Shown here in pieces: positions 1-9,088 of a DNA stretch of 64,000 bases. Source of the DNA: Roseiarcus sp963753135 (GTDB lineage: Bacteria > Pseudomonadota > Alphaproteobacteria > Rhizobiales > Beijerinckiaceae); assembly GCA_963753135.1 (NCBI GenBank), contig CAVWBA010000026.1, forward strand, positions 124,001 to 188,000, given 5' to 3'. The notes under the pieces were generated by a model. That model was given only the letters and a program-made list of their open reading frames with translations, was not told the DNA's origin and ran no database searches. The position numbers were made by a program, and so were the translations under genes. How positions within the stretch are numbered: position 1 is the first letter of the stretch; every line of letters begins with the position of its first letter.

Positions 1-189
1 GCGGCCCGCAGCTGTGAGTTCGACGCCGCGCACGCTGCGCCTCATCAACGGGACGCCGACCTCCGCCTCGAGGGTGCGCATCTGACGGCTGAGCGAAGGC
101 TGCGCGGTGTGCAGCCGCTTCTCGGCCGCGACCGTCAAGCTCCCCTCGTCGGCGACGGCGACGAAATAGCGAAGATGCCGAAGCTCCAT
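1..189 (-). CDS. LysR-family transcriptional regulator, N-terminal part (cut by window edge)
   Basis: The minus strand from an ATG at 189 encodes 63 residues beginning MELRHLRYFVAVADEGSLT and containing AQPSLSRQMRTLE. This is the winged helix-turn-helix DNA-binding domain typical of LysR regulators, with the recognition helix around residues 32-46. The effector-binding domain lies beyond the left edge. The gene is divergent from the SDR gene at 293, the usual LysR arrangement of a regulator controlling its divergent neighbour, so the 103 bp between them probably holds the operator; that is inference. The effector cannot be told. Confidence 0.85.
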   Translation of the reverse strand, partial: MELRHLRYFVAVADEGSLTVAAEKRLHTAQPSLSRQMRTLEAEVGVPLMRRSVRGVELTAAGR

Positions 190-292
190 CCCCCCTCCCA
201 TATCTCTCAGGCATGGCTGCGAGCTTATAAGGTCTTTTTCTTCGACGCTCGACAAGTCTAATGGCGCGCAACAATTTCAGGAGCAGAAACCC

Positions 293-787
293 ATGAGCGA
301 TCAAATCGTGCTGATCACGGGCGCGTTGACGGGAATTGGCCGCGCCGCCGCGCTGGCCTTCGCCAAGGAGGGCGCGAGCGTCGTCGTGTCAGGCCGCAAG
401 GACGCCGAAGGCAAGGCGCTGGAAGCCGAGCTCCTCGCTCTCGGCGCCAAGACAGCCTTCATTCGCGCGGACGTGCGCGAGGAGAACGAGGTCCGCAATC
501 TGATCGACAAGACGGTCGCGCGCTTCGGACGCCTCGATGTCGCGGTGAACAACGCCGGCACCGAGGGCAAGCCCGGTCCCGTGACCGAGCAGACCGCAGA
601 GAGCTACGCCGCAACCTTCGACACCAACGTGCTCGGCACGCTGCTCAGCATGAAGCACGAGCTCAGGGTCATGCTGCCGCAAGGGTCGGGCAGCATCGTC
701 AACATTTCTTCGACCTACGGCCAGAGGGCGTCGCCCGTTAGCCGAACCAAAGATCCTGCTCCACCCGGCGCGCCTCTGAAGGGCTGA
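293..787 (+). pseudogene. SDR-family oxidoreductase, 3'-truncated
   Basis: The first ~140 residues are a classical short-chain dehydrogenase: the Rossmann motif TGALTGIGRAAA (residues 9-20), the DxD-type acidic region near residue 60, NNAG at residues 86-89 and the catalytic serine in NISSTYGQ near residue 138. The frame then runs into about 20 unrelated residues (ASPVSRTKDP) and stops. The YxxxK catalytic pair and the second half of the family's usual ~250 residues are absent, and no downstream continuation is visible before the efflux gene at 855. This looks like a real 3' deletion rather than a one-base error. AGGAG lies just before the start. Confidence 0.7.
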
Positions 788-854
788 TCTCTCATCCCTC
801 AGTCTGAGTGCGACTTTCGAGTTTCTGTCATACTGCGCTATTCAAGGAGGCGCG

Positions 855-2006
855 ATGACAGAAACGCAGCCGGCGAACCGCGCTTCAGCGCAAACCACCG
901 CCACGGCCTCAGGCTGGCTCACTCGCTGGCTCTTTCCGTTTTTGCGGATCGCTTTTCTCGTCTTCGCCGCCTGGCTCGTTTGGTACACGGCTGGACACTG
1001 GGACCGCTGGACGGGCGCCGCGCGTTTCGAATCGACCGACGACGCCTTTGTGTCAGGCGACGTGACCCCGCTTTCGGCCCACGTTTCGGGCTACATCACG
1101 GAAATGCCGGTCAATGACTTCCAGACCGTGCGCAAGGGCGACCTCATCGCGGTGATCGACCCGTCCGACTATCAGGCCCAGTTCGAGCTGGCTCAGGCCA
1201 ATCTCGCCGCCGCGCAGGCGACGCTCGCCAATCTCGCCAATCAGCGGGTCGTGCAGGAAGCGCTCGTCCACCAGGCCGAGGCGACGATCGACGCGAGCGA
1301 GGCCGACGTGCTGCGCTATCAGCTCGAGGACCAGCGCCAGCGCAACCTGTTCAAGACCGGAATCGCCGGCACCCAACAGCTGGTCGAACAGGCCGACGAC
1401 AACGCGAAGAAGGCGATTGCGCAACGACGGCTGAACGAAGCCCAGCTCGACCAGCAGAAGGCGGCGCTGGCGGCGATCGACATCCAGCAAAAGCAGCTTA
1501 CCGCGCAAATCCATGCGGCTCAGGCGCAGGTTGCGCTCGCTGGCGACAATCTGCGCTATACGCGCATCCTCTCGCCCGCCGATGGTCTCGTGGGCGAGCG
1601 GCAGGTGCGGCTTGGGCAGTTCGTCAATGTCGGCACGCAAGTGATCGCGGTCCTTCCACTGCCGAACATCTGGGTCACCGCCAACTATAAAGAGACCCAG
1701 ATGACCAACATCCGGGTCGGCCAGCCGGCCCGCGTGACGGTCGACGCCTTTCCCGACCTCAAGCTCACCGGCCATGTGGACAGTTGGTCGCCGGGGACGG
1801 GCAGCACCTTCGCGCTGCTTCCGCCCGACAACGCCACCGGCAACTTCACCAAGGTGGTGCAGCGGGTTCCGGTGAAGATTGTCCTGGACCCGAATCCGTC
1901 GCTTGGATCCCTGGTGCGGCCCGGCATGTCGGTCGAGCCGACAATCGACACCGGCGCGCCCGCAGGCCAGGGCGTGGGCGCCGCCGCGAGCGCCGCCAGC
2001 CCATGA
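855..2006 (+). CDS. HlyD/EmrA-type membrane fusion protein of an efflux pump
   Basis: This 383-residue periplasmic adaptor has one N-terminal membrane segment (about residues 25-47), a lipoyl-like hairpin starting in STDDAFVSGDV, a long coiled-coil region (about 95-210) rich in Gln and Ala, and the second lipoyl/beta-barrel half beginning YTRILSPADGLVGERQV. A strong AAGGAGG ribosome site at 843-849 supports the start. The stop overlaps the start of the MFS gene (ATGA), so both are translationally coupled as an EmrA-EmrB-like pair. The family bridges an inner-membrane exporter to an outer-membrane channel for drug or aromatic-acid efflux; the substrate is not visible. No TolC-like gene is adjacent. 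Confidence 0.9.
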   Translation: MTETQPANRASAQTTATASGWLTRWLFPFLRIAFLVFAAWLVWYTAGHWDRWTGAARFESTDDAFVSGDVTPLSAHVSGYITEMPVNDFQTVRKGDLIAVIDPSDYQAQFELAQANLAAAQATLANLANQRVVQEALVHQAEATIDASEADVLRYQLEDQRQRNLFKTGIAGTQQLVEQADDNAKKAIAQRRLNEAQLDQQKAALAAIDIQQKQLTAQIHAAQAQVALAGDNLRYTRILSPADGLVGERQVRLGQFVNVGTQVIAVLPLPNIWVTANYKETQMTNIRVGQPARVTVDAFPDLKLTGHVDSWSPGTGSTFALLPPDNATGNFTKVVQRVPVKIVLDPNPSLGSLVRPGMSVEPTIDTGAPAGQGVGAAASAASP

Positions 2007-3631
2007 CTTCGGTCGCCGCCCCGCTCGTCGCGCCGGGCGCCGACGCGCCTGTCCCCGCTCCGATCACCTGCGCCGGCATCGCCGCCCACGCCAGCGGGAC
2101 CCGCTATATCCGGCTCAACGCCGACTCGCTCAGGCCTTATATTGGCATCCTGGGCGTGCTTATCGGCGCGATCCTGTCATTCACCGGCAGCCGCATCACG
2201 ACCTTTGGGCTCGCCGACCTGCGCGGCGGGCTGCACTTCGGGTTTGACGAGGGCGCATGGATGACGACCAGTTTCGGCGTCGGCCAGATGCTCATTGGCG
2301 TCGCCTGTCCCTATCTCGGCGCCATTTTCAGCGTCAGGCGCGTGCTCCTGCACGGAATGGCGCTTTTGTTCGTCGCCAGCCTGCTTGGACCGTTGTCGCC
2401 CAATCTCACGGCGTTCCTGACAGCGCAATTTCTTGCAGGCGTCGGAACGGGAACGTTCATCCCGCTCACCATCGGCTTTATCGTGCGCAATCTGCCGCAG
2501 CGCCTCGTCGTCTACGGCCTCGCCGTCTATGCGATGAACTCCGAGCTCTCGCAGAACGTCTCAGCCTCGCTCGAGGGTTGGTATACCGAGACCCTGTCCT
2601 GGCGGTGGATCGAATGGCAATATTGCTTAGCGCTGCCGGTCATGTTCGCCTGCATCTGGTACGGAGCGCCGCGCGAGAAGATCAACATCGCGTTGTTGCG
2701 CGACCTCGACTGGCCTGGGCTCGCCTATTCCGGGCTCGGTTTCGCTCTCCTTTACGCCGGCCTCGACCAGGGCAACCGCCTCGACTGGGTCAACGACGGT
2801 CTCGTCAATGGGCTTCTCCTGTCGGGTGGATTGCTGACGCTCGCCTTCGTCGTGCGCGAGCTTTGGGTTGAGAAGCCGTTTCTCAACCTTCGGCTGCTGA
2901 CGAGGGAAGGGATCGTGCCGATCCTACTGATCCTTGCCGGCTTCCGCTTCATCATCCTGTCGACCGCTTATATCATTCCGACTTACCTTCAGGTCGTGCA
3001 GAATTATCGGGAGCTGCAGGTCGGCGCGGTTCTGCTCTGGATCGCGCTCCCCCAGTTTCTGATCGTCCTTCCTCTCGGATGGCTTCTTTCACGAGTCGAC
3101 GCGCGTTGGATCCTCGCGGTCGGCGCGATTTTGATCGGCGTCGCCTGCCTCATGGGAACCGGTCTGACGCAGGATTGGGCGACGGACGATTTCCTGCCCT
3201 CGCAGATCCTGCAGGCGATCGGCCAATCTTTCGCACTGACGGCGGTCGTCGTGCTCGCGGTGAAATCGATGAATCCCGCGGACGTGCTGACGATCGGCAC
3301 GCTGTTCCAGACCGTCCGCCTCTTTGGCGGCGAGATCGGAACCGCCTTCATGCAGACCTTCGTCCGGGTGCGCGAGCAGGTCCACTCCAATCTGATCGGC
3401 CTGCATGTCGACAGTCTCGGCGTCCTGACGGCCGATCGGATAGCGGCCTATCGCAACGCGATGAGCGCCCACTCGAGCGACCTCGCCGTGGCGGCCGAGC
3501 GCGCGACGAGCCTGCTCGGGTCGGCGGTGGCGAAGCAGGCGGCGGTTCTTGCCTATATCGACGGATTTCTGGCCGCCGCAGTCGGCGCCTTTGTCTGCCT
3601 CGTGCTCACCTCCTTATTGAGGCGGCGTTGA
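2003..3631 (+). CDS. DHA2-family MFS drug exporter, EmrB-like
   Basis: This is a 542-residue inner-membrane transporter with about 14 predicted membrane segments, the number typical of the DHA2 (EmrB/QacA) group. The segment WMTTSFGVGQMLIG matches the usual EmrB TM2 region. The start at 2003 is chosen because its ATG overlaps the TGA of the adaptor gene (ATGA); the reading frame is open further upstream, but that part lies inside the adaptor gene and is not plausible coding sequence. Together with the upstream HlyD protein it should form a proton-driven export complex spanning the envelope. The substrate is unknown. Confidence 0.9.
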   Translation: MTSVAAPLVAPGADAPVPAPITCAGIAAHASGTRYIRLNADSLRPYIGILGVLIGAILSFTGSRITTFGLADLRGGLHFGFDEGAWMTTSFGVGQMLIGVACPYLGAIFSVRRVLLHGMALLFVASLLGPLSPNLTAFLTAQFLAGVGTGTFIPLTIGFIVRNLPQRLVVYGLAVYAMNSELSQNVSASLEGWYTETLSWRWIEWQYCLALPVMFACIWYGAPREKINIALLRDLDWPGLAYSGLGFALLYAGLDQGNRLDWVNDGLVNGLLLSGGLLTLAFVVRELWVEKPFLNLRLLTREGIVPILLILAGFRFIILSTAYIIPTYLQVVQNYRELQVGAVLLWIALPQFLIVLPLGWLLSRVDARWILAVGAILIGVACLMGTGLTQDWATDDFLPSQILQAIGQSFALTAVVVLAVKSMNPADVLTIGTLFQTVRLFGGEIGTAFMQTFVRVREQVHSNLIGLHVDSLGVLTADRIAAYRNAMSAHSSDLAVAAERATSLLGSAVAKQAAVLAYIDGFLAAAVGAFVCLVLTSLLRRR

Positions 3632-3698
3632 GGACCGTTGGGCGCGGCCCGCGAGAGGCGCCGTGCCGTCGGCAAGCTTTTGCGCTAGCATGCGCCCC

Positions 3699-4487
3699 AT
3701 GACGACGAAGGTCAGACGGCGTCTCACGACGCTCCTATGCGCCGATGTTGAGGGATATGCTCGCCTCATGGGGGCTGACGAAGCGGGCACGCTGGCGACG
3801 CTGCGCCGGTCCCGCGAGGCCATGGCGACGCTGATCGAACGCCACGAAGGGCGCATCGTCAACACCTGGGGCGACGCCGTCATCGCCGAGTTCGGCAGCG
3901 TCGTGGAGGCCGTGCAATGCGCGGTCGAGATGCAGCAGGAGCTCTCCAGCCACAATGGCGGGCTCCCCGAACCGCAACGGATGAGATTCCGCATCGGGAT
4001 CAATCTGGGCGACGTGATGGTCGAGGGCGACGACATCTATGGCGACGGCGTCAATATCGCGGCGCGACTGCAGGAACTGGCCGAACCGGGCGGAATCCTG
4101 ATATCCGGCCCGGTGTACGAACAGGTGCACAACAAACTGTCCATCGGGTTCGACTGCCTCGGCGAACAGCGCTTGAAGAACGTCGCCAATCCGGTGACGG
4201 GCTATCGCGTCCTTCAGGGCGACGCGCCCTCGCCGCCACAGGCGCCGCGCCCCGAGGCGACGAGGGAGCCTTCGGCGCCTCCGCCTCGTCCGGAGGCCGG
4301 CTTTTCTCGCGCCTGGGAATGGTACACCCGCCTGCCTCGTTCCAGCGCAGTGCTGATCGCCATCGCCGTCTTCTTGTTTGTGATCAACATGTTCAGCGGC
4401 CTCCGCCACATCTGGTTTCACTGGCCCGTCGCGGTGCTCCTGTTGATCGCTGTTCTGCGGGCCTCACGCGGGAGCAGGCCGTCGTAG
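3699..4487 (+). CDS. Class III adenylate/guanylate cyclase with C-terminal 2TM domain
   Basis: The protein has an N-terminal class III cyclase homology domain (about residues 5-175): the first metal-binding Asp is in LLCADVEGYARLMG and the second in NTWGDAVIAEF, and GDGVNIAARLQ is the conserved substrate-pocket stretch. A Pro-rich linker follows (about 180-205), then two membrane segments at the C terminus (VLIAIAVFLFVINMF and WPVAVLLLIAVL) resembling the 2TM domain. It should make a cyclic nucleotide, probably cAMP, at the membrane. In-frame alternative starts exist at 3663 (GTG) and 3690 (ATG); 3699 is chosen because the domain begins at once. It is one of three cyclase-type proteins in the window. 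Confidence 0.85.
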   Translation: MTTKVRRRLTTLLCADVEGYARLMGADEAGTLATLRRSREAMATLIERHEGRIVNTWGDAVIAEFGSVVEAVQCAVEMQQELSSHNGGLPEPQRMRFRIGINLGDVMVEGDDIYGDGVNIAARLQELAEPGGILISGPVYEQVHNKLSIGFDCLGEQRLKNVANPVTGYRVLQGDAPSPPQAPRPEATREPSAPPPRPEAGFSRAWEWYTRLPRSSAVLIAIAVFLFVINMFSGLRHIWFHWPVAVLLLIAVLRASRGSRPS

Positions 4488-4562
4488 AGAGAGAAAGAGT
4501 TGCACCAACAATGGGACTGACGCCGCGGACGTCGACGCGCGCTCAACCGAGGAGGTATTCGC

Positions 4563-5159
4563 ATGCGATCCGACATCGTTCCCGGCGCCGTCTTCCCCGA
4601 TTACGAGCTTTCCGACCACACCGCGAAGCGCCGCAAGCTGTCAGAGCTGCAAGGACAGAATCCGATGGTTCTCGTTCTCAGCCGCGGAGGCTATTGCCCC
4701 AAGGACCGCCGACAGCACGAAGGCCTTGTTCAGCTCCATCGCGAAATGGAAGTCGGCTATTGCCGGCTGGTCACGATCAGCACCGACAGCATCGTCGAGA
4801 CGAATGAATTTCGTACTGGAATCGGCGCCCACTGGCCTTTCCTCTCCGATCCGAGGCGCACCATCCAAAAGGACCTGGACATCGCCGAATATACCGACCC
4901 GGTCCACAACCCCATGATTCCCTATACGATTGTGCTCGAGCCGGACCTCGTCGTTTATAAAGTCTACAATGGCTATTGGTTCTTCGGCCGCCCAACAATG
5001 GAGGATCTCCGCCAAGATCTGCGTGCGGTGACCGGGAAGCGCCGGCCGGATTGGGACATCACAACGCCCGAGCTCAAAGCGGCTTGGGAGCAAGGCCACA
5101 AGGACCGCTTCTATCCATATGGCAAGACCTACACCCAAACGATCGGCGAGCAGGATTAA
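4563..5159 (+). CDS. Redoxin-domain (AhpC/TSA-like) protein
   Basis: A 198-residue thioredoxin-fold protein preceded by a strong GAGGAGGT ribosome site (4549-4556). PGAVFPDYELSDH is the usual peroxiredoxin opening, and the active-site position is occupied by SRGGYCPKDRRQ with Cys45. The canonical PxxxTxxC motif is not intact (no Thr three residues before the Cys), and a second Cys lies at residue 66. It may be a peroxiredoxin-like thiol protein rather than a standard peroxidase. It is cytoplasmic, with no signal peptide. The gene stands alone. Confidence 0.8.
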   Translation: MRSDIVPGAVFPDYELSDHTAKRRKLSELQGQNPMVLVLSRGGYCPKDRRQHEGLVQLHREMEVGYCRLVTISTDSIVETNEFRTGIGAHWPFLSDPRRTIQKDLDIAEYTDPVHNPMIPYTIVLEPDLVVYKVYNGYWFFGRPTMEDLRQDLRAVTGKRRPDWDITTPELKAAWEQGHKDRFYPYGKTYTQTIGEQD

Positions 5160-5233
5160 GGGGAACTAGACCAAGCCTGGCTTGACCGCCAAGCCGGGGA
5201 CGGCTTCATAGCGCTCATTTTGGCTTTGCTGGC

Positions 5234-5262
5234 GGCCCACCGAGAGCCCGTGCCGGTGGGCC
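5234..5262 (+). terminator. Possible stem-loop between redoxin and GT8 genes
   Basis: GGCCCACC (5234-5241) can pair with GGTGGGCC (5255-5262) around a 13-base loop. It lies 75 bases after the redoxin stop and before the GT8 start. There is no T-tract, so it is a weak candidate terminator or processing hairpin. Confidence 0.3.
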
Positions 5263-5303
5263 TGAGACTGGTGGCCGCCTCATAAGGGCGAATGGGGGAG
5301 GCC

Positions 5304-6260
5304 ATGCGAACCGCTTATTGCTTCACGCCGGACCGCGCGTTCTTTGCGCCGGCGGTGCGCGCGATCGCGTCGCTGGTCGAGGCCGAGCCTGACGTCGAGC
5401 GCGAGATTTTCCTCATTTGCGAACCGGACGACGTGGCTCCGGGCTTCGACAAGCTGCCGGCCCCTTTGCGCGATCGCATCAAGCTCACGACCCTCGACTT
5501 TAAGCCCTTCGACCTGAACCTCGCCGGCAAGGGGCGCTTTTCGCGCGCGGTGTTCCGGCGCCTGTTTCTCGACGAGATCCTGCCCGCCCATTTCGAGCGG
5601 ATCGTCACCGTCGATTCCGACATGCTGATCGTCCGCCCAGGCCTCAAGCGCCTCGAGAGCTTCGACCTCGGGGACAAGCCCCTCGCCGCGGCCTACGACA
5701 TGATCTTTCTCATGGACTTCAAGGGCGATGCGCTGGCGCGTCAGTTTCAGCGTTCGCGCCGCTCGCTTGGCCTTGCGCTCGATACGCCCTATTTCAACGC
5801 CGGACTCATGGCGATCGACCGCGCAAGGTGGCGGGCCGAGAAGCTGACGGAGCGCGTGACCAAGGCGCTTCGCGACGAGCCGGAGCGTTATCCGTTCATG
5901 GAGCAGGACGCGCTCAACGCCGCGCTCAAAGGCAACTTCGCGCCGCTCTCGCCGCGGTTCAATTTCATGGGCGACTTTTTCCTGCTCGACCTCGAGCGCC
6001 GGCTCGAGCCGATCGTGCTGCATTTCGTCAACGCGCCCAAGCCCTGGGAGCTCGGCTTGTGGCGAGGAGAAGCGAGGTTCGCTGAGAACTATCGCGCCTG
6101 GTTCGCGTCGTCGCCTTGGGCCAACTTGGCGAAGTCGCCCGCCGCGCCGCCATGGCGGCGGACCCGGCCGCCGCTTACGAGTTGCAGGCGGGATTTCGCC
6201 GAGCGATTGTCGGCGTTCCTCGCCGAGACCCGCTTTATCGATGGGACGTTGACCGTCTAA
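5304..6260 (+). CDS. Glycosyltransferase family 8-like protein
   Basis: The protein (318 residues from 5304) begins MRTAYCFTPDRAFFAPA and contains VTVDSDMLIVRPGL, with the DxD metal/nucleotide-sugar motif of GT8 enzymes, preceded by RRLFLDEILP, and TPYFNAGLMAIDRARWR, a typical GT8 acceptor-side stretch. These enzymes transfer a sugar from a UDP-sugar with retention. No membrane segment is visible, so it is likely cytoplasmic or membrane-peripheral. An alternative ATG at 5292 adds four residues; 5304 is preferred because GGGGGAG directly precedes it, though spacing is short. The acceptor is unknown, and no other glycan genes are adjacent. Confidence 0.8.
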   Translation: MRTAYCFTPDRAFFAPAVRAIASLVEAEPDVEREIFLICEPDDVAPGFDKLPAPLRDRIKLTTLDFKPFDLNLAGKGRFSRAVFRRLFLDEILPAHFERIVTVDSDMLIVRPGLKRLESFDLGDKPLAAAYDMIFLMDFKGDALARQFQRSRRSLGLALDTPYFNAGLMAIDRARWRAEKLTERVTKALRDEPERYPFMEQDALNAALKGNFAPLSPRFNFMGDFFLLDLERRLEPIVLHFVNAPKPWELGLWRGEARFAENYRAWFASSPWANLAKSPAAPPWRRTRPPLTSCRRDFAERLSAFLAETRFIDGTLTV

Positions 6261-6289
6261 GCTTGAGCCTTGAAGTCTGGAGTGAGATC

Positions 6290-6733
6290 TTGAAAGCGAC
6301 CCTTTGGTTTGTTGCGATGGCGTGCGGTTGCGCCCAGGTCGTGCAGGCCATGTCCAATGGCTCAGCGGTTCGGTCAGGCATCGGCGCGATCTGGGTCGGC
6401 GCAATGTCCGCCACCGTCTCCCTGCTGACGCTGGTCGTCGTGGCTGTTGCAATCTACCGGTTGCCGCTCCCCGACACGAACCTTCTGATGGCTCACGGGA
6501 TCAAAGTCGTTATCGGCGGCATGATGGGGGCGGTCCTCGTCGCCGGCCTCGCCTTTGTCGCCCCCAAGCTCGGTCCGACGCAGACGTTCATCCTCTATTT
6601 TCTCATAATCGCAATTGGGTCGGCGCTCATCGATAGTTTCGGTCTCCTGGGAACGGCGGCAAAGCCGTTGCAGGCGCGACAGCTTGTCGGCGTGCTGCTC
6701 GCGGTTGTTGGCCTCGTGCTCGCGCGCTCTTGA
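6290..6733 (+). CDS. YdcZ/DMT-superfamily small membrane protein
   Basis: A protein of 147 residues with about five hydrophobic segments (starting LKATLWFVAMACGCAQVVQA), matching the single-domain YdcZ (DUF606) branch of the drug/metabolite transporter superfamily, usually about 145-150 residues. The TTG start at 6290 is chosen because GGAG lies seven bases upstream and it gives the family's expected length; the frame is open further upstream but overlaps the GT8 gene. Substrate unknown. The gene follows the GT8 gene by 29 bases and may be co-transcribed with it. Confidence 0.75.
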   Translation: MKATLWFVAMACGCAQVVQAMSNGSAVRSGIGAIWVGAMSATVSLLTLVVVAVAIYRLPLPDTNLLMAHGIKVVIGGMMGAVLVAGLAFVAPKLGPTQTFILYFLIIAIGSALIDSFGLLGTAAKPLQARQLVGVLLAVVGLVLARS

Positions 6734-6970
6734 CCACGAACGGCCGGCCGGCTCCGGAGCTCCAGCCACGCGCAAGCGCCAGCGGCTAGATTTGATGAAA
6801 AGTCAGCATCTCCTAAACGATGCGATACGCTTTACGTTACGTTACTTAACATAAGTAGTATATTATAGGTAACAAGTTGTTACGGTTAAACAAGAATTAA
6901 ATCTTGGTCACCAGAATACCTGGAAAGCGTCGCCGTATCTCGCGCCGACGTGGCGATTCTGGGGTGGCCA

Positions 6971-7930
6971 ATGAAGGTTCTCATGTCTCTCGCTTGCGCC
7001 GCAGCGATCGTGGCGGCGCCGGCCTCAGCCGCCGACCTATTTGGCACGGCTCCGCCGCCCACCCTGCCGGCGCCCTCAAGCCCGCTGATCTTCGAGTCCG
7101 GCTCGAACTGGTATGTGCGCGGCGATCTCGGACTGAGCTTCGACGACGCGCCGAGCGTTTCGTTCTCGAGCATCGCCGTGCCGCCGCCCGGCTTCGCCGG
7201 CGCGCCGCTGCCCGTCTATTCCGGACAGAACATCCATGCGACCGACTTCACCGGCGGCGTCGGCGCGGGCTATCGCTTCAATAATTACTTGCGCTTCGAC
7301 GCGACCTGGGACTACCGCACCGGGCCGGGCGGATCGAGCGGCGCCACTGTCGTCTGCCCTTACGCGCTCACCGGACTGACGAGCCAGGCTCCGCCTAATC
7401 CACTCCTGGGCTACCTCTACAACACGACGAACACCTGCGTTGGCTCGGCCAACATCAACCAGCATAACAACACCTTCCTCGCCAACGCCTACGTCGACCT
7501 CGGGACCTACTACGGCTTCACGCCCTATGTCGGCGGCGGGGCCGGCTTCAACATCAACACCATGTCGGGAAGCCTCGCCTTCAACGAGACCGCCAACGGT
7601 CTGCCCTATGCCGCCGATCTCACTCCGACGGGCGCCTATCCGCAGCTCTGGGTCAATCAGTCAGGGATTCCGATCAATCCGCAGCCGAATATCGCGTTCA
7701 CGCAGCAAAACTGGAACCGAACATTCAGCTCGACGACCTACTCCTTCGCCTGGGCGCTGGCGGCGGGTCTCGGATTCCAGATCACTCCGAGCGCGACACT
7801 CGACGTCGGCTATCGATATTTGAACAGCGGCGCGATCACGACCCTCATCAACCCGCAGACGGGAATGACGGTCAAGCAGAACAACTGGTCGCAGCAAATC
7901 CGGGTCGGCCTTCGCTACGCGATACAGTAA
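6971..7930 (+). CDS. Outer-membrane beta-barrel protein (porin-like, Omp25/31-type)
   Basis: A 319-residue protein with a clear signal peptide (MKVLMSLACAAAIVAAPASA, cleavage after residue 20) and alternating strands such as NWYVRGDLGLSFDD, GGVGAGYRFNNYLRFDATWDYR, GFTPYVGGGAGFNI and SATLDVGYRYLNSG. It ends QIRVGLRYAIQ, with the short hydrophobic C-terminal strand typical of outer-membrane barrels. The start at 6971 is chosen because the signal peptide begins there. The 237 bp upstream are AT-rich (tandem TTACG repeats around 6831-6845), which is unlike the surroundings and may hold a strong promoter. It lies directly before the sugar ABC operon and could serve as its porin; that is inference. 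Confidence 0.85.
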   Translation: MKVLMSLACAAAIVAAPASAADLFGTAPPPTLPAPSSPLIFESGSNWYVRGDLGLSFDDAPSVSFSSIAVPPPGFAGAPLPVYSGQNIHATDFTGGVGAGYRFNNYLRFDATWDYRTGPGGSSGATVVCPYALTGLTSQAPPNPLLGYLYNTTNTCVGSANINQHNNTFLANAYVDLGTYYGFTPYVGGGAGFNINTMSGSLAFNETANGLPYAADLTPTGAYPQLWVNQSGIPINPQPNIAFTQQNWNRTFSSTTYSFAWALAAGLGFQITPSATLDVGYRYLNSGAITTLINPQTGMTVKQNNWSQQIRVGLRYAIQ

Positions 7931-8044
7931 GGACCGCGGCTCGAAGGGCAGCTTGTTTCGACCGCGCCGCCATGCGAGGTTCGTGAGCCGTCAATAAGAC
8001 CGAACAGAACTCGGCGACGATTTTCAAATGAGGGAGGGACCCCC

Positions 8045-8980
8045 ATGGTCAGAATGGTCGCGAGGCTGGTCGCCTTTGCGTTGTTTGCGCTGTCGTTGCC
8101 GCTAGCGGTTCAAGCCAAGACTTTTTACTGGATCTCGCATGGGAGCCCGGCCGACCCGGTCTGGACCTATTTCCTCGCTGGCGCGGAAATGTGGGCCAAG
8201 GATACGGGCCAGACGGTCAGGACCTCGTTCCACAATGGCGACGTGCCCTCGCAGCAGGAGGCGATCCGCGCCGCCATCGCCGCGAAGGCCGACGCCATCG
8301 TCACCACGAGCCCCGATCCCGGCAGCCTCGTCGATGTCGTCAAGGAAGCGCGCGCGGCGGGCATCCCGGTCATCAACTTCAACACGCCCGACCCGAAGGT
8401 GAACTTCACGGCTTACGTCGGCGGCAACCTCCTCGTCGTCGGCAAGGCGTGGGCGCAATATCTCGTCGACCATAAGCTGGTGAAGTCCGGCGATTTCGTC
8501 TGGATGCCGGTCGAGGTGCCCGGCGCGAGCTACGGCGTCGAAGAGAAGAAGGGCATCGACGCCGTCTTCGGGCCGCTCAACATCAAGACGGAAGTGACCG
8601 ACGCAACGCTTGACCAGGCGACCGTCATCTCGCGCATGACCGACTACCTCACCGCCAACAAAGGCAAGATCAACGCGATCATCGGCCTTGGCGACATGGT
8701 GACGGGCTCGATCAAGCGCGTGTTCGATCAGGTCGGCGTGAAGGCCGGCGAAATCCCGGTGGTCGGCTGGGGCAATTCGCGCGACACGACCGCGGAAGTC
8801 AAAGACGGCTTTGTCAACGCCGCCATGTGGCAGGACCCGCAGGCGACGAGCTATCTCGCTCTGTCGCTTGGCGCGATGGCGGCCGGCGGCGTGCCCCCCG
8901 GCTTCAACATCACGGTCGGCACGCTCTATGACAAGTCGAACGCCGACATCTACGACAAGATGATGTCAGGCAGCAAATAG
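8045..8980 (+). CDS. Sugar ABC transporter periplasmic substrate-binding protein (RbsB/FrcB-like)
   Basis: A 311-residue protein with a signal peptide (hydrophobic core VAFALFALSLPLAVQA, cleavage about residue 24) and the type I periplasmic binding-protein fold of the Peripla_BP_4 group: TSFHNGDVPSQQEAIRAAIA, KADAIVTTSPDP and AAGIPVINFNTPD are the usual ligand-pocket stretches. AGGGAGGG lies just before the ATG. It is the first gene of a binding protein-permease-ATPase operon in the FrcBCA order. It should capture a mono-saccharide or cyclitol in the periplasm; which one cannot be told. Confidence 0.88.
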   Translation: MVRMVARLVAFALFALSLPLAVQAKTFYWISHGSPADPVWTYFLAGAEMWAKDTGQTVRTSFHNGDVPSQQEAIRAAIAAKADAIVTTSPDPGSLVDVVKEARAAGIPVINFNTPDPKVNFTAYVGGNLLVVGKAWAQYLVDHKLVKSGDFVWMPVEVPGASYGVEEKKGIDAVFGPLNIKTEVTDATLDQATVISRMTDYLTANKGKINAIIGLGDMVTGSIKRVFDQVGVKAGEIPVVGWGNSRDTTAEVKDGFVNAAMWQDPQATSYLALSLGAMAAGGVPPGFNITVGTLYDKSNADIYDKMMSGSK

Positions 8981-8992
8981 GCGCCGAACGCG

Positions 8993-9027
8993 TTCCCGTC
9001 CCGCGCCAAGGCTGGCCGGGACGGGAA
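8993..9027 (+). other. Strong intergenic hairpin between binding-protein and permease genes
   Basis: TTCCCGTCCCG (8993-9003) pairs perfectly with CGGGACGGGAA (9017-9027) around a 13-base loop. No T-tract follows. Such hairpins after the binding-protein gene commonly protect its mRNA 3' end and lower expression of the downstream permease; that role is inferred from position. Confidence 0.6.
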
Positions 9028-9088
9028 ATCCCTCATGACCTTGAGCCGTGGCGTTGCCTTCGCCGCCTTATCTTTCCGGTGACCGGAC

